Assembly (NCBI GenBank): GCA_947630325.1
Contig: CANRHB010000007.1
Coordinates: 34,527 to 98,526 of the forward strand
Origin: an uncultured Clostridia bacterium
GTDB lineage: Bacteria > Bacillota > Clostridia > Christensenellales > Borkfalkiaceae
Reading direction: 5' to 3'
DNA: 64,000 nucleotides
Shown here: positions 37,176 through 46,372 of the stretch, piece by piece
How the letters are laid out: every line of letters starts with the position of its first letter
Numbering within the stretch: position 1 is the stretch's first letter
Made by a program: the position numbers and the translations under genes
Notes under the pieces: generated by a model
Databases searched by the model: none
What the model was told of the DNA's origin: nothing
Seen by the model: only the letters and a program-made list of their open reading frames with translations

Positions 37176-37200
37176 TTGCAAGCAAAACCATACAAAAAAT

Positions 37201-37220
37201 GCCCCGAAAGGGGCTTTTTT
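37201..37220 (+). terminator. Terminator of the aro operon
   Basis: GCCCC-GAAA-GGGGC followed by TTTTTT, a compact strong hairpin. Confidence 0.85.
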
Positions 37221-37229
37221 CGTTGTTAG

Positions 37230-37323
37230 CATAGTACTATGCGTGACATAATAATACTATGTCAGACATAATAGGGTACTATGCGTGACGTAAATGCACT
37301 AATACTATGACAGACATAGTATT
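37230..37323. promoter_or_regulatory. Palindrome cluster (family E) before dgt
   Basis: CATAGTACTATG (37230-37241) is a perfect palindrome, TATGTCAGACATA (37258-37270) is a 6+1+6 palindrome, and AATACTATG (37301-37309) with CATAGTATT (37315-37323) is a 9-base inverted repeat with a 5-base gap. TACTATGCGTGAC occurs twice (from 37235 and 37277), so there are two tandem copies of a 40-odd base unit. The last palindrome covers the -35 of the predicted dgt promoter. Related sequence occurs at 44658-44737. These look like operator sites; the regulator is unknown. Confidence 0.6.
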
Positions 37324-37339
37324 ATATTTTTGATAAAAT
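37311..37339 (+). promoter_or_regulatory. Predicted promoter of the dgt-dnaG-rpoD operon
   Basis: CAGACA (37311-37316), 17-base spacer, TAAAAT (37334-37339). The -35 lies inside the 37301-37323 palindrome. Confidence 0.55.
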
Positions 37340-37418
37340 TGGGTAAGTTTTCTTTTTTTACAAAAATTTTTTTCAAAAAAGAGGAGTTTTGCACGCTTCC
37401 GTCGAAATAATTACTGTT

Positions 37419-38411
37419 ATGAAGGAAAAAATTTATGAAAGAGAGCGCGCCTATCTCTCGCCCTATGCCCAGCTGTCCGAAAACACGCGGGGAAGGGTGC
37501 GGGAGGAGGAGCCCTGCCATATGCGGACGGATTTCCAGCGCGACCGCGACCGCATCATCTATTCCAAGGCCTTTTTGCGGCTCAAGAACAAGACGCAGGT
37601 CTTTTTCGCGCCCGACGGCGACCACTACATGTCCCGCCTTACGCACACCCTCGACGTCAGCCAGATCGCCCGCTCCCTTGCGCGGTGTCTATGCCTCAAC
37701 GAGGATCTCTGCGAGGCGATCGCGCTCGGCCACGATCTGGGGCACACCCCCTTCGGGCACGTGGGGGAGCGGGTGCTCGACCGCATCGCGCCCTGCGGGT
37801 TCCACCACTATGAGCAATCTCTGCGTGTTGTGGACAAGCTCGAAAAGGACGGCAAGGGGCTCAACCTTACCTATGAGGTGAAAAGCGGCATTCTCAACCA
37901 TACTCCCGCGGGCACGCCCGAGACGCTCGAGGCGGAGGTCGTGCGCCTCGCCGATCTCATCGCCTACATCAATCACGACATCGAGGACGCCATCCGCGCG
38001 GGATTTTTGAAGGCCGAACAGCTTCCCAAGGGTCCCATTTCTCTCCTCGGGCACGCGACGTCCGAGCGCATCAACTCCGCCATTCTCGATATTTACGGCG
38101 AATCTTACGGCAAGCCCTATGTCAAGACGTCCGAGAAGATGGGGGAGGCGCTCAGAGAGCTCCGCGCGTTCATGTTCCGCACGGTGTACGAGCAGGCGAA
38201 CAAACTCATCCAGGAGAGTGCGGAGCGTATGCTCGGCGCGCTCTATACATATTTTGCCGAGAGACCCGAAGAACTCCCGCCCCTCTATCTTTCGGTGATG
38301 GAGGAGGACGGGACCGACCGCGCCGTGTGCGACTATCTCTCCTCCATGAGCGACCGCTATGCGGTCAACCTCTTCAAGCGTTTGTTCGTACCGCGGGAGG
38401 GGAGCGTATGA
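37419..38411 (+). CDS. dgt: Deoxyguanosinetriphosphate triphosphohydrolase-like protein
   Basis: 330 residues from the ATG at 37419; a TTG at 37389 is possible but has no better ribosome site, so the start is uncertain. It is an HD-domain protein: RLTHTLDVSQIARSLA, ALGHDLGHTPFGHVGE, FHHYEQSLRV and LADLIAYINHDIEDAI give the metal ligands. Members hydrolyse dNTPs to nucleoside and triphosphate. Placement directly before dnaG-rpoD is typical of Clostridia. ATGA overlap with dnaG. Confidence 0.93.
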   Translation: MKEKIYERERAYLSPYAQLSENTRGRVREEEPCHMRTDFQRDRDRIIYSKAFLRLKNKTQVFFAPDGDHYMSRLTHTLDVSQIARSLARCLCLNEDLCEAIALGHDLGHTPFGHVGERVLDRIAPCGFHHYEQSLRVVDKLEKDGKGLNLTYEVKSGILNHTPAGTPETLEAEVVRLADLIAYINHDIEDAIRAGFLKAEQLPKGPISLLGHATSERINSAILDIYGESYGKPYVKTSEKMGEALRELRAFMFRTVYEQANKLIQESAERMLGALYTYFAERPEELPPLYLSVMEEDGTDRAVCDYLSSMSDRYAVNLFKRLFVPREGSV

Positions 38412-40186
38412 GCGAGGGCGTTTACGCCGAATTTCTGACGAAGCTCAAAGAGAAATGCGATCTTGTCGAGGTCATCGGCTCCTACATAAAACTCGACAAG
38501 AAGGGCAACACCTATTGGGCGTGCTGTCCCTTCCACCACGAAAAGACGCCCTCCTTTGCGGTGAATGCCGCAGACAGATACTATCACTGTTTCGGGTGCG
38601 GCGTTTCGGGGGACGTCGTCTCCTTTGTCAAGGAGTACGAGAACGTCGATTTCCGCGGGGCCGTGGAGATCCTTGCGGGGCGCGCGGGGATGGAGGTGCC
38701 CGTCTTTGACAACCGCTCCTCCGAAGAGGCGCAAAAGAAGAAGGCGCAAAAGGACAGGCTCTCTGCCCTCATGAAGGACGCCGCCCGCTTCTATCTCAAC
38801 AATCTTTGGTCGGGAAGGGCCGAAAAGCACCTCGAATATCTCGGCAGGAGGAAGGTGGAACCCACCACGATGAAAAAGTTCGGGCTGGGCGCGTCGCTCG
38901 ACTTTAATTCCCTTCCCAAATTTCTGAGAGAGAAGGGCTACACTCCCGAGGAATGCGTTTTAAGCGGCGCGTGCGGCAGAACGGAGGAGGGGCGGCTGTT
39001 CGACGCTTTGGGCGGCAGGCTCATCATTCCCATCATCAACAATCTCGACGAGGTGATCGCGTTCGGCGGGCGGATGCTCGAAAAAACGGATCGCGCCAAA
39101 TATAAGAACACCTGCGATACACCCCTCTTCGACAAGCGCAAAAATTTATACAACATCAACCTCGTCAAGAGGGAAAAGCGGGTCGCCGCCATTCCCTATC
39201 TCATCATGCTCGAGGGGTATATGGACGTGATCTCCCTCTACCAGGCGGGCTTTCACAACGTTGTGGCGAGCATGGGGACGTCGCTCACCAAGGAGCAGGT
39301 GCGGCTGTGCAAGCGGTACTCCGATACCGTGCTCATCAGCTATGACGGGGACGCGGCGGGGCAGTCGGCGAACCTCCGCGGGCTCAAATTGCTCGAGGAC
39401 GAGGGGGTGAACATCCGCGTGGTGCCTCTTCCCGACGGTCTCGACCCCGACGACGTCATCGTGAAGAGGGGGGCGGAGGAGTACAAAAAGTGCTTATCTG
39501 CCGCCATGCCCCTCATCGACTACCGTCTTCTTTCGGTAAAGCGCAAGTTCGACCTTTCCGACCCCTATCAAAGGCGGGAATACACCCGCGAGGCGCTTTC
39601 GGTCGTCAAGGAGGCGGAGAGCGCGTCGGAGCGGGAGGAACTTTTGAAGCGGGTCTCCAAGGAGGCGAACGTAAGCTATGCCTCCCTTCTGCGCGACCTC
39701 GAGAGTTCCGCGGGCTCAAAGAAGGAGCCGCCCCCGCCGCGTGCGCGGGAGGAGACGGACGGGGTCCGCAAGGCAGAGCGGTTTATCCTCGCCGCCTGTC
39801 TCTTCAATAAAGAATATGCGCGATCGTGCAATCTGTACGAATTCGGTTTCCGCGACGAGACGCTCGAACAGCTCTCCGAGTATATCATGGACGAGCGGGA
39901 GAAGGGCAAAGTGCGCCCGAGCGGGGTATTCGACCTCTTCGGCTCGGACAACGCCGAACTCAACGCCGTGCTCGAAAGGAACAACGGCGATTTGGAGGGG
40001 GCGGTTGCGGAGAAGTACTTTGGCGACTGCGTGCGCCTCTTGCGGCAGAGGGAGATAGAGGAGCAGATCGCCGTCTGCCGCGCCGCAAGCGTGCAGGCCG
40101 CAAATTTGGAAGAGCGCGGGGAATATCTTACCCGCATCAAAGAACTGACGAAAAAATTGTCCCGGTTAAAAAGGCAGGAGGAATAA
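38408..40186 (+). CDS. dnaG: DNA primase
   Basis: 592 residues from the ATG overlapping dgt. The N-terminal zinc domain ([12 protein letters not shown] and [14 protein letters not shown]), the RNA polymerase core, the TOPRIM motifs [15 protein letters not shown] and [12 protein letters not shown], and a C-terminal helicase-binding region (from about residue 430) are all present. It makes RNA primers at the replication fork. The last base of its TAA is the first base of the rpoD ATG. Confidence 0.98.
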   Translation: MSEGVYAEFLTKLKEKCDLVEVIGSYIKLDKKGNTYWACCPFHHEKTPSFAVNAADRYYHCFGCGVSGDVVSFVKEYENVDFRGAVEILAGRAGMEVPVFDNRSSEEAQKKKAQKDRLSALMKDAARFYLNNLWSGRAEKHLEYLGRRKVEPTTMKKFGLGASLDFNSLPKFLREKGYTPEECVLSGACGRTEEGRLFDALGGRLIIPIINNLDEVIAFGGRMLEKTDRAKYKNTCDTPLFDKRKNLYNINLVKREKRVAAIPYLIMLEGYMDVISLYQAGFHNVVASMGTSLTKEQVRLCKRYSDTVLISYDGDAAGQSANLRGLKLLEDEGVNIRVVPLPDGLDPDDVIVKRGAEEYKKCLSAAMPLIDYRLLSVKRKFDLSDPYQRREYTREALSVVKEAESASEREELLKRVSKEANVSYASLLRDLESSAGSKKEPPPPRAREETDGVRKAERFILAACLFNKEYARSCNLYEFGFRDETLEQLSEYIMDEREKGKVRPSGVFDLFGSDNAELNAVLERNNGDLEGAVAEKYFGDCVRLLRQREIEEQIAVCRAASVQAANLEERGEYLTRIKELTKKLSRLKRQEE

Positions 40187-41274
40187 TGGATAACATCGAA
40201 CAAACTCCCGAGGAAAGCAAGTCGGTCGGCGAACAAAAACTCAACGAACTCATCGACGGCATTGTTTCCTCCTATAAGATGAAAGGAAGCATCTCCACCA
40301 ACGCGCTGTGCGAATTGCTGGAGCGTTACGACTTGAGCCCTCTGCAGATCGAACAGATCTACCGCACCCTCCCCGAACAGGGGGTGCAGATCTTCGACGA
40401 GGACGAGCGCGACCGCGAACTCTTCGAACAGGCGCTCTCGGACATCGGGCTCGACGACCCCGTAAAGATGTACTTAAAGGACATCGGCAGGGTGCCCCTT
40501 CTTTCGACGGACGAGGAGATCGAACTCGCCCGCAAGATGCAGGAGGGGGACGAGGCCGCCAAAAAACGGCTGTCAGAGGCCAATCTCCGCCTCGTCGTGT
40601 CCATTGCCAAGCGGTATGTGGGCAGAGGAATGCTCTTTTTGGACCTTATCCAGGAAGGCAACCTCGGGCTCATGAAGGCGGTGGAGAAATTCGACTACCA
40701 GAAGGGCTTCAAGTTCTCCACCTATGCGACGTGGTGGATCAGGCAGTCCATCACCCGCGCCATCGCCGACCAGGCGCGCACCATCCGCATCCCCGTGCAC
40801 ATGGTGGAGACGATCAACCGCCTTACCCGCGTCTCCCGTATGCTCTTGCAGGAGAATGGCAGAGAGCCCACCCCCGAGGAGATCGCCGAGGCGATGGAGA
40901 TCGACGTTGCGCGGGTGCGCGAGATACAAAAAATCGCGCAGGATCCCGTCTCGCTGGAGACGCCCATCGGCGAGGAGGAGGACTCCCACCTCGGCGACTT
41001 CATCGAGGACGACAAGACGCAGACCCCCGGGGACAGCGTCGCCTTCATCATGCTCAAAGAACAGCTCTTGGGGGTGCTCGACACCCTTACCCCCCGCGAG
41101 GAGAAGGTGTTGCGTCTGCGCTATGGCATCGACGACGGCAAGCCCCGCACCCTCGAGGAGGTGGGCAGGGAGTTCAACGTCACCCGTGAACGCATCCGCC
41201 AGATCGAGGCAAAGGCGCTCAGAAAGCTCCGCCACCCCTCGCGCAGTAAAAAGCTGAGGGACTTCCTCGACTGA
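40186..41274 (+). CDS. rpoD: Primary RNA polymerase sigma factor (sigma-A)
   Basis: 362 residues. A short region 1.1 is followed by [18 protein letters not shown] (region 1.2), [17 protein letters not shown] and [20 protein letters not shown] (region 2), [17 protein letters not shown] (-10 recognition and melting), region 3 with [13 protein letters not shown], and region 4 helix-turn-helix with [20 protein letters not shown] and [18 protein letters not shown]. It fits the TTGACA/TATAAT promoters seen in this window. It starts on the last base of the dnaG stop and its own stop overlaps trmK by one base. Confidence 0.98.
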   Translation: MDNIEQTPEESKSVGEQKLNELIDGIVSSYKMKGSISTNALCELLERYDLSPLQIEQIYRTLPEQGVQIFDEDERDRELFEQALSDIGLDDPVKMYLKDIGRVPLLSTDEEIELARKMQEGDEAAKKRLSEANLRLVVSIAKRYVGRGMLFLDLIQEGNLGLMKAVEKFDYQKGFKFSTYATWWIRQSITRAIADQARTIRIPVHMVETINRLTRVSRMLLQENGREPTPEEIAEAMEIDVARVREIQKIAQDPVSLETPIGEEEDSHLGDFIEDDKTQTPGDSVAFIMLKEQLLGVLDTLTPREEKVLRLRYGIDDGKPRTLEEVGREFNVTRERIRQIEAKALRKLRHPSRSKKLRDFLD

Positions 41275-41924
41275 TGACGGAGCGGCTTGCGGAGATCTGC
41301 CGCCGCATCCCCCGCGGCAAGGTGTTTGCGGACATCGGTTGCGACCACGGCTATTGCACCCGCTATGTCCTCTCGCACGGGCTGTGCGAGCGGGCGTACC
41401 TCTCGGACATCAGCGCGGGAAGTTTGAGAAAGGCCGAAAAACTGCTTTCCCGCTCCATTGCGGCGGGGAAGTGCTTTGCTGTCGTTGCGGACGGTATGAA
41501 GGGGCTCCCCGAACGGGCGGACGTCGTGCTCATCGCGGGGCTGGGCGGCGAGGAGATCGTGAAAATTTTGGAGGAGGGGTACCTTCCCGAAAAATTCGTC
41601 CTCCAGCCCATGCACAACCAGGAAAAACTCCGCGCCTATCTCATGGCGAAAGGGGCGAACCTCATGCGGGACTACACCTTTGCGGACGGGAATTACTATT
41701 ACGACCTCATCGCAGGGGAGAATGCGGGAGGAAAAAAGGACTACACCGGGGAGGAACTCTTCTTCGGCAGAGAAAATTTGCGCTCCCCCTCGCCCGCCTT
41801 TTATGGGAAGTGGCGGCAGGAGGAAACAAAGCTCCGCTCCTATCTCTCCCGCGAAAATTTGAGCGAAAAGAGCAGGGAGGAACTTGCTTCGCGCCTTGAA
41901 CGCATCGAGGCATTACATTTATAA
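41274..41924 (+). CDS. trmK: tRNA (adenine(22)-N(1))-methyltransferase
   Basis: 216 residues. Starts [20 protein letters not shown], with the SAM loop FADIGCDHGYCTRYV and the late PMHNQEKLRAYL that typify TrmK (COG2384). Usually found after sigA and before the Nif3-like gene in Firmicutes, as here. The start overlaps the rpoD stop by one base. The -10 of the following gene overlaps its stop codon. Confidence 0.93.
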   Translation: MTERLAEICRRIPRGKVFADIGCDHGYCTRYVLSHGLCERAYLSDISAGSLRKAEKLLSRSIAAGKCFAVVADGMKGLPERADVVLIAGLGGEEIVKILEEGYLPEKFVLQPMHNQEKLRAYLMAKGANLMRDYTFADGNYYYDLIAGENAGGKKDYTGEELFFGRENLRSPSPAFYGKWRQEETKLRSYLSRENLSEKSREELASRLERIEALHL

Positions 41925-41925
41925 T
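41896..41925 (+). promoter_or_regulatory. Internal promoter before the Nif3-like gene
   Basis: TTGAAC (41896-41901), 18-base spacer, TATAAT (41920-41925); the -10 contains the TAA stop of trmK. Transcription would begin near 41932, three bases before the next ATG. Confidence 0.55.
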
Positions 41926-41934
41926 CAAACAGTT

Positions 41935-42705
41935 ATGGAACTTAAGAGAATATACGAAATCGCAAACGAACTTGCGCCCTTTGCGCTCTCCAAAGAGTAC
42001 ATCGCGCGGGGCGCATACGACAACAGCGGCGTCATGCTCGACTGCGGGCAGGAGATAAGCGGGGCGCTCTTCTCCCTCGACCTCTCCCTCGCCGCCGTGG
42101 AAGAGGCGAAAAAGCGGGGGTGCAATTTGATTGTTACCCATCACCCCGCCATTTGGGAGGGGATCAAGCAACTCGACGAAGCGCACGCGCCCGCCCTCTT
42201 CGCCTGTGTGAAGGAGCACATCTCCGTCCTCTCGGCGCACCTCAATTTGGACGCCGCGGAGGGGGGGATCGACGAGTGCCTCATGCGCGGTTTGGGAGGG
42301 GAGAGCCCCCTTGCCGTCATGGAGGAACTCTCCTCAGGCGGCTATGGCAGGGTGTACGAGGTTTCCACCCGCCCTTTGAAGGAGTTTGCCGAAGAGGTGA
42401 AGAGGACGTTTGAAACGGAGCGGCTCGTCGTGTACGGCGAAAAGCCGGTAAAAAGGGTGGCGAGTTTCTGCGGCGGCGGATTCACTTACGGCGCGTTAGA
42501 GTTTGCCCTTGAAAAGGGGGCGGACACCCTCGTCTCGTCGGACGGCAAGCACCACCTTGTCGCGGAGGCGGTGGAGCGGGGGCTCAACGTTCTGCTCCTT
42601 ACCCACTATGCGGCGGAGAGTTACGGCTTCGGGCAGTTCAGCTCCCGCATGAAGCAACGCCTTTCCGTTCCCTGCTTCTTCTTCTCGGACGCCCGCCTGC
42701 GGTAA
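41935..42705 (+). CDS. Nif3-like dinuclear metal center protein
   Basis: 256 residues from the ATG at 41935. Motifs: LALSKEYIARGAYDNSGVML-like lead (PFALSKEYIARGAYDNSGVM), VTHHPAIWEGIKQL, SAHLNLDAAEGGID with metal ligands, CGGGFTYGALEFAL and SSDGKHHLVAEA. The family is often labelled GTP cyclohydrolase 1 type 2 homolog, though activity is not settled. It lacks the insert present in longer members. No ribosome site is visible before the ATG, and the predicted transcript start is only about three bases upstream. Confidence 0.9.
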   Translation: MELKRIYEIANELAPFALSKEYIARGAYDNSGVMLDCGQEISGALFSLDLSLAAVEEAKKRGCNLIVTHHPAIWEGIKQLDEAHAPALFACVKEHISVLSAHLNLDAAEGGIDECLMRGLGGESPLAVMEELSSGGYGRVYEVSTRPLKEFAEEVKRTFETERLVVYGEKPVKRVASFCGGGFTYGALEFALEKGADTLVSSDGKHHLVAEAVERGLNVLLLTHYAAESYGFGQFSSRMKQRLSVPCFFFSDARLR

Positions 42706-42744
42706 GCAGGAGGCCCTCCTCCTCAGGAAGCAAGAGTAGAGGTG

Positions 42745-42862
42745 GTTCCCTCTTGCTGTCCCTTTTAGGGAAAGTACCCGAGCAACGCGAGGGGGAAAGG
42801 GTTTTTGAGAACCCCTCAGTCACTCGCAAGCTCGTGACAGCTCCCCTACAGGGGCGCCGAGG
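42745..42862. repeat. Family B extragenic repeat
   Basis: GCTGTCCCTTTTAGGGAAAG through AACCCCTCAGTCACTCG, GTGACAGCTCCCCT and ACAGGGGCGCC. It separates the nif3-like gene from its usual zinc-ribbon partner. Confidence 0.8.
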
Positions 42863-42920
42863 CTATAATGTCACCAGGAATACATTACATCAAAAAATCA
42901 TCAAAGGTAGGAAATAGAAC

Positions 42921-43619
42921 ATGGCAGTACTCAAAGAATTATTGGCTTATCAGAGCGTTGACGGCGAACTGAGAAAGATCGAACAGGAGATCGCCGCCAG
43001 CGAAGAGCGCAAAAAGTTCATCCAGGCGAAAAAATTTATGGAGACGGCGGGCGAAAAACTCGAGGCGCAGGACAAGCGCGCCCAAGACCTCAAAGCCCTC
43101 TTCGAAAAACTTACCGAGGAATTCGAGGAGATCAACAAGACGATCGCCGAATACGCCGACCTCGACGAGTTGGTGGAAAACGGCGGGGACATCGCCTTTT
43201 ACAAAAAGAGCGTGCAGTCCCTCGTGGATCGCCTCCGCGCCATGAAAGGAGAACTTTCCAAACTCGCCGCGGACATCGAAGCCGCCTCCGAAGAGTATAA
43301 AAAGATGAAAAAACAGACCATCTCCATGCAGAAGCAGTACAAGGAGTACAACGAGAAGTTCAAGGAGGTGAAGAACTCCCGCGCCGAGGAGGTGAAGGAG
43401 ATCAACGCCCGTCTGGAGAAACTCGGCGAAAAGATCCCTCCCGAAATTCTCGAACGGTACAAGGCAAAGCGGCGGGACAAAATTTTCCCCGTCGTCGTCC
43501 CCCTCAACGGCGAATTCTGCATCTGCGGCAGAGATTTCCCCCTCGCCCAACAGGGTCGGCTCTCGGGCGGCGGGGTCGTCGAGTGCGAACACTGCCACCG
43601 CTTCATCTATAAAGATTAA
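42921..43619 (+). CDS. Coiled-coil zinc-ribbon protein (DUF164 type)
   Basis: 232 residues. Long Glu/Lys helices forming a coiled coil up to about residue 180, then a C4 zinc ribbon (CICGRDFP and CEHCHRFIY). This gene usually follows the Nif3-like gene in many bacteria; its role is not firmly known. A GGTAGG ribosome site precedes the ATG at 42921. A TATAAT at about 42863 might be a promoter, but its -35 falls in the repeat and is poor. Confidence 0.88.
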   Translation: MAVLKELLAYQSVDGELRKIEQEIAASEERKKFIQAKKFMETAGEKLEAQDKRAQDLKALFEKLTEEFEEINKTIAEYADLDELVENGGDIAFYKKSVQSLVDRLRAMKGELSKLAADIEAASEEYKKMKKQTISMQKQYKEYNEKFKEVKNSRAEEVKEINARLEKLGEKIPPEILERYKAKRRDKIFPVVVPLNGEFCICGRDFPLAQQGRLSGGGVVECEHCHRFIYKD

Positions 43620-43674
43620 ACCGCCCCTTTTCACGGCGGCACCGCGGCGCGCACCTTCCGCATAAAATGGGGAG

Positions 43675-44667
43675 ATGCAACAACTCGCCGCAAAAATTTC
43701 ACTTGAAACCATCGTGCGGAACGCCCAACTCGTCAAAAAGCGTGCGGGCGTTCCGCTTCTTGCTGTCGTCAAGGACGACGCATACGGCCACGGCGCCGAA
43801 ATGGTCGCCTGCGCCCTCTCATCCGAAGCCCAAATGTTTGCCGTCTCCACCGTGCGGGAGGGGGTCGCCCTCCGCGTTGCGGGGGTGGATAAGGAAATTC
43901 TCGTGTTCACGCCCCCTCTGCGTATGGAAGATGTCTTGCTCGGCGGGGCGCACGGGCTCATCTTCACCCTCTCCTCGCCCGCCTCTCTGCGCCTCGTGGG
44001 GGAAGGGGGAGGGCTGTCGGCGCACATCGCCGTCAACACGGGGATGAACCGTTACGGCTTCCGTCCCGAGGCGGTGGGAAGGGCTTGCCGCGAAGCAAAA
44101 AAGAGGGGGATAGAGGTCACGGGCGCATATTCCCACTTTTACGCTCCCCAAAACGATGAGGCGAGGGAGGCGCAGTATCTCGCCTTTTCGGGGGCGGCGG
44201 AGGAAGTGAAAAAGCAATTCCCCGGGGCGGTAATGCACCTCTCGGCAACGGGCGGGCTCCTCGCGGGCGAAAAGTACAACTTCGACCTTGTGCGGAGCGG
44301 CATTGCGCTGTACGGCTACCTGCCCGAGGGGTTTTCGGGGCTGCCTGTCCGTCCCGCCGCGAAACTGTATGCGACCGTCTCGCACAGGGGGAAGCCCTTC
44401 GGCGGGGGAGCGGGGTATGCGGTGGCGGAGCGGGAATATTCCTCGCTCTATACTCTGCGCGTCGGCTATGGCGACGGGCTGTTCCGCACGGGCGGCAACT
44501 TTTTGGGAAAGCTGTGTATGGACGCCTGCGTGCGGGAGGGGGACGCGCCGCTCGGCAGAAGAATGCGCATTTTAAGGGATCTTCCCGCCTATGCCTCGGC
44601 ACACGGAACAACGCCTTACGAGGTCCTTGTGCACATCCTCCGCTTTGCCGATAAATACTATGTCTGA
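43675..44667 (+). CDS. alr: Alanine racemase, divergent
   Basis: 330 residues, shorter than the usual 370-390. The PLP Lys lies in LLAVVKDDAYGHG and the partner Tyr in LRVGYGDGLF; VNTGMNRYGF, YSHFYAPQ and VRSGIALYGYLP also match. The C-terminal domain is compact, and the common RVPR end is replaced by ILRFADKYYV. It makes D-alanine for peptidoglycan. TAAAAT at 43663-43668 places transcription start on the ATG, though no good -35 is visible, and GGGGAG touches the ATG with no spacing. Confidence 0.88.
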   Translation: MQQLAAKISLETIVRNAQLVKKRAGVPLLAVVKDDAYGHGAEMVACALSSEAQMFAVSTVREGVALRVAGVDKEILVFTPPLRMEDVLLGGAHGLIFTLSSPASLRLVGEGGGLSAHIAVNTGMNRYGFRPEAVGRACREAKKRGIEVTGAYSHFYAPQNDEAREAQYLAFSGAAEEVKKQFPGAVMHLSATGGLLAGEKYNFDLVRSGIALYGYLPEGFSGLPVRPAAKLYATVSHRGKPFGGGAGYAVAEREYSSLYTLRVGYGDGLFRTGGNFLGKLCMDACVREGDAPLGRRMRILRDLPAYASAHGTTPYEVLVHILRFADKYYV

Positions 44668-44737
44668 CATAGCAAGGCTGATTTTTGACCGATTTCCCCG
44701 TTTTTTGCCCTTAACATAGTACTATGCGTGACATAAT
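44658..44737. promoter_or_regulatory. Family E palindromes at the end of alr
   Basis: CTATGTCTGACATAG (44658-44672) is a perfect 7+1+7 palindrome containing the alr stop codon. At 44715-44737 a 23-base stretch is identical to 37230-37252 near dgt (it begins CATAGTACTATG). The same two motif types thus occur at both ends of the dgt-alr block. Confidence 0.6.
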
Positions 44738-44756
44738 TAGGGGCGAATAGCGGTGA

Positions 44757-44995
44757 AAAGCGTCATGCTGAGCCGAATTGTGGGTACGCAGTCCGCGAAA
44801 GAAAGTCCGCGAAGGCATCTTGGTACGTTCGGGTTTGGTTTTCATCGTACTTAAACGTAACAAGATTCCCTCGGGGAATTGCCGTGTCGGACTTCGTTAT
44901 TTCTGTTACGGCTACTTCGTCGCAGGCTCCTCGTGCCGCGCTTAGAGAATCAGAACTGCGCGCGGGGCGACAAGCTCAACATGACGTGATTTGGA
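44757..44995. repeat. Family D extragenic repeat
   Basis: GCGTCATGCTGAG, GCGAAGGCATCTTGGTACG, TTCGGGTTTGGTTTTC and CTTCGTCGCAGGCTCCTCG in the same order as the element at 16485-16694, and reverse-oriented at 54012-54238. No gene in 44668-45103. Confidence 0.8.
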
Positions 44996-45039
44996 AGCTT
45001 ACGTACAACGCCATTTTCTCCATATCCCCGCGGGAATGC

Positions 45040-45068
45040 TTGACATCCCCGCGCGTTTGTTTTATAAT
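45040..45068 (+). promoter_or_regulatory. Promoter of the 45.1 kb membrane protein
   Basis: TTGACA (45040-45045), 17-base spacer, TATAAT (45063-45068). Confidence 0.85.
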
Positions 45069-45103
45069 GGAGTGTACGAAAAAAGTTACAATGGGGGGAA
45101 AGG

Positions 45104-45883
45104 ATGCTGAACGAGGCTCCGAAGAAACCGAAGAAGGCGGTCGATTACGCCCATCCGACTGCATGGCAGCTCTTTTACCGCACACAGCGGGAGTGCTGGC
45201 GGCGGATGGTCACGCCCTATCTCATGTATCTGTTTATGAGTTTGCTCCTGCTTGCCTGCCAGGCGATCCCGAACATGTGGGCGCAAATTTTGCTGGGGGC
45301 GGCGTGCATCGTGGGCGGAGCGGGCTATAATGCGCACCTCTGCTATCAATACGGCAAACTGCATTACGGCGCGCTCGTCGCGGGCGATCTGCACCGCAGG
45401 AACGAGGAGCAAGGGATCGTCTCGGGCGGCGACCACCACGTCGAGCGGGAATACAGCCCGTGGAAGGGATTTTATATCGGGCTCCTTGTGGGGGTGCCCG
45501 TCATCATTTTGGGGTGCCTTGCGGGCGCGCTGTTCGAAAAGATCAATGACGGCAACATTCTCAACGGGCTCCTCGGCGGATATTCGGCGCTTGCGCTCGT
45601 GATGTTTGCGGCGTGGGCGATCATGCCTGTTCTTTGGGTGCGCAACTATGTACCCGGAATGGCGGGGCTGAGCCTGTATTGGTCGCTCATCATGATCGTT
45701 CTGCCCATTCTCGTAAGCGGCATTTTCTATATCATCGGCGCACATGCGGAGCGGAAGTCCCGTCTTGCCGAAACGGAGTGGGAACGCCGCTTGGAGGAGG
45801 CGCGCGAGGCGGCGAAAAACCGCGTGCACGTCCAAACCGAAGAACAGCGCAAAAAAACCCTGCAAAGCAAGAGAAAAAAGTAA
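45104..45883 (+). CDS. Predicted multi-pass membrane protein, unknown family
   Basis: 259 residues with about five membrane segments: near 38-58 (MVTPYLMYLFMSLLLLACQA), 62-82, 124-146 (GFYIGLLVGVPVIILGCLAG), 155-180 and 188-212. The N-terminus is Lys/Pro-rich and cytoplasmic; the C-terminus is a highly charged helix ending in KKTLQSKRKK. No catalytic motif or family recognised. GGGGGGAAAGGATG before the ATG may act as a ribosome site. It stands alone between repeats. Confidence 0.8.
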   Translation: MLNEAPKKPKKAVDYAHPTAWQLFYRTQRECWRRMVTPYLMYLFMSLLLLACQAIPNMWAQILLGAACIVGGAGYNAHLCYQYGKLHYGALVAGDLHRRNEEQGIVSGGDHHVEREYSPWKGFYIGLLVGVPVIILGCLAGALFEKINDGNILNGLLGGYSALALVMFAAWAIMPVLWVRNYVPGMAGLSLYWSLIMIVLPILVSGIFYIIGAHAERKSRLAETEWERRLEEAREAAKNRVHVQTEEQRKKTLQSKRKK

Positions 45884-45914
45884 GGAGTGCCAATGGGGAA
45901 ATGAGGAAATGCAC

Positions 45915-46328
45915 CCTTGCTGTCCTAAATATTGTCATTTCGACCAAGCCGCTATGCGGCGCGTGGAGAAATCTCGCCTTATTATAGTGCGGTAGAGATG
46001 TCTCCACTTCGGTCGACATGACAATTTAGAAATGGCTCTCGCTCTTATTCCAATAACGTCACCCTGAGCGAAGTCGAAGGGCGTCCGCAGTATAATAAGG
46101 ACATGTTTCGACTCCGCTTCGCTCCGCTCAACATGACGTGATTTGAGAATGCGGTAGAGATTTCTCGACACGCCTCGTTCCTCGGCGGCTCGAAATGACA
46201 TTTGGGAATGGTGTTTCGTATTCTTTTGCTGTCCCTTTTAGGGAAAGTGGCATGAGCGGAGCGAATGCCGAAAGGGTTCTCTAAAACCCCTCAGTCGCGC
46301 GGAGGCGCGACAGTTCCCCTTCGAAAAG
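45915..46328. repeat. Family A, A2 and B repeats in series
   Basis: A: TGTCATTTCGACCAAGCCGC (from 45932) to TCGACATGACA (about 46022). A2: CGTCACCCTGAGCG to CTCAACATGACG (46058-46138). A short A arm ends at 46201. B: GCTGTCCCTTTTAGGGAAAG (from 46228) to about 46325. The rsmD start lies 45 bases further on. Confidence 0.8.
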
Positions 46329-46372
46329 GTTGGGCAAGGACGCGAAACCGACCGCGGAAATCATTATCGTTT

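Noticed and set aside
46265-46372. N-terminal extension of RsmD
   Set aside because: Encoded by family B repeat sequence; the conserved protein begins MRIIAGKYRG at 46373.
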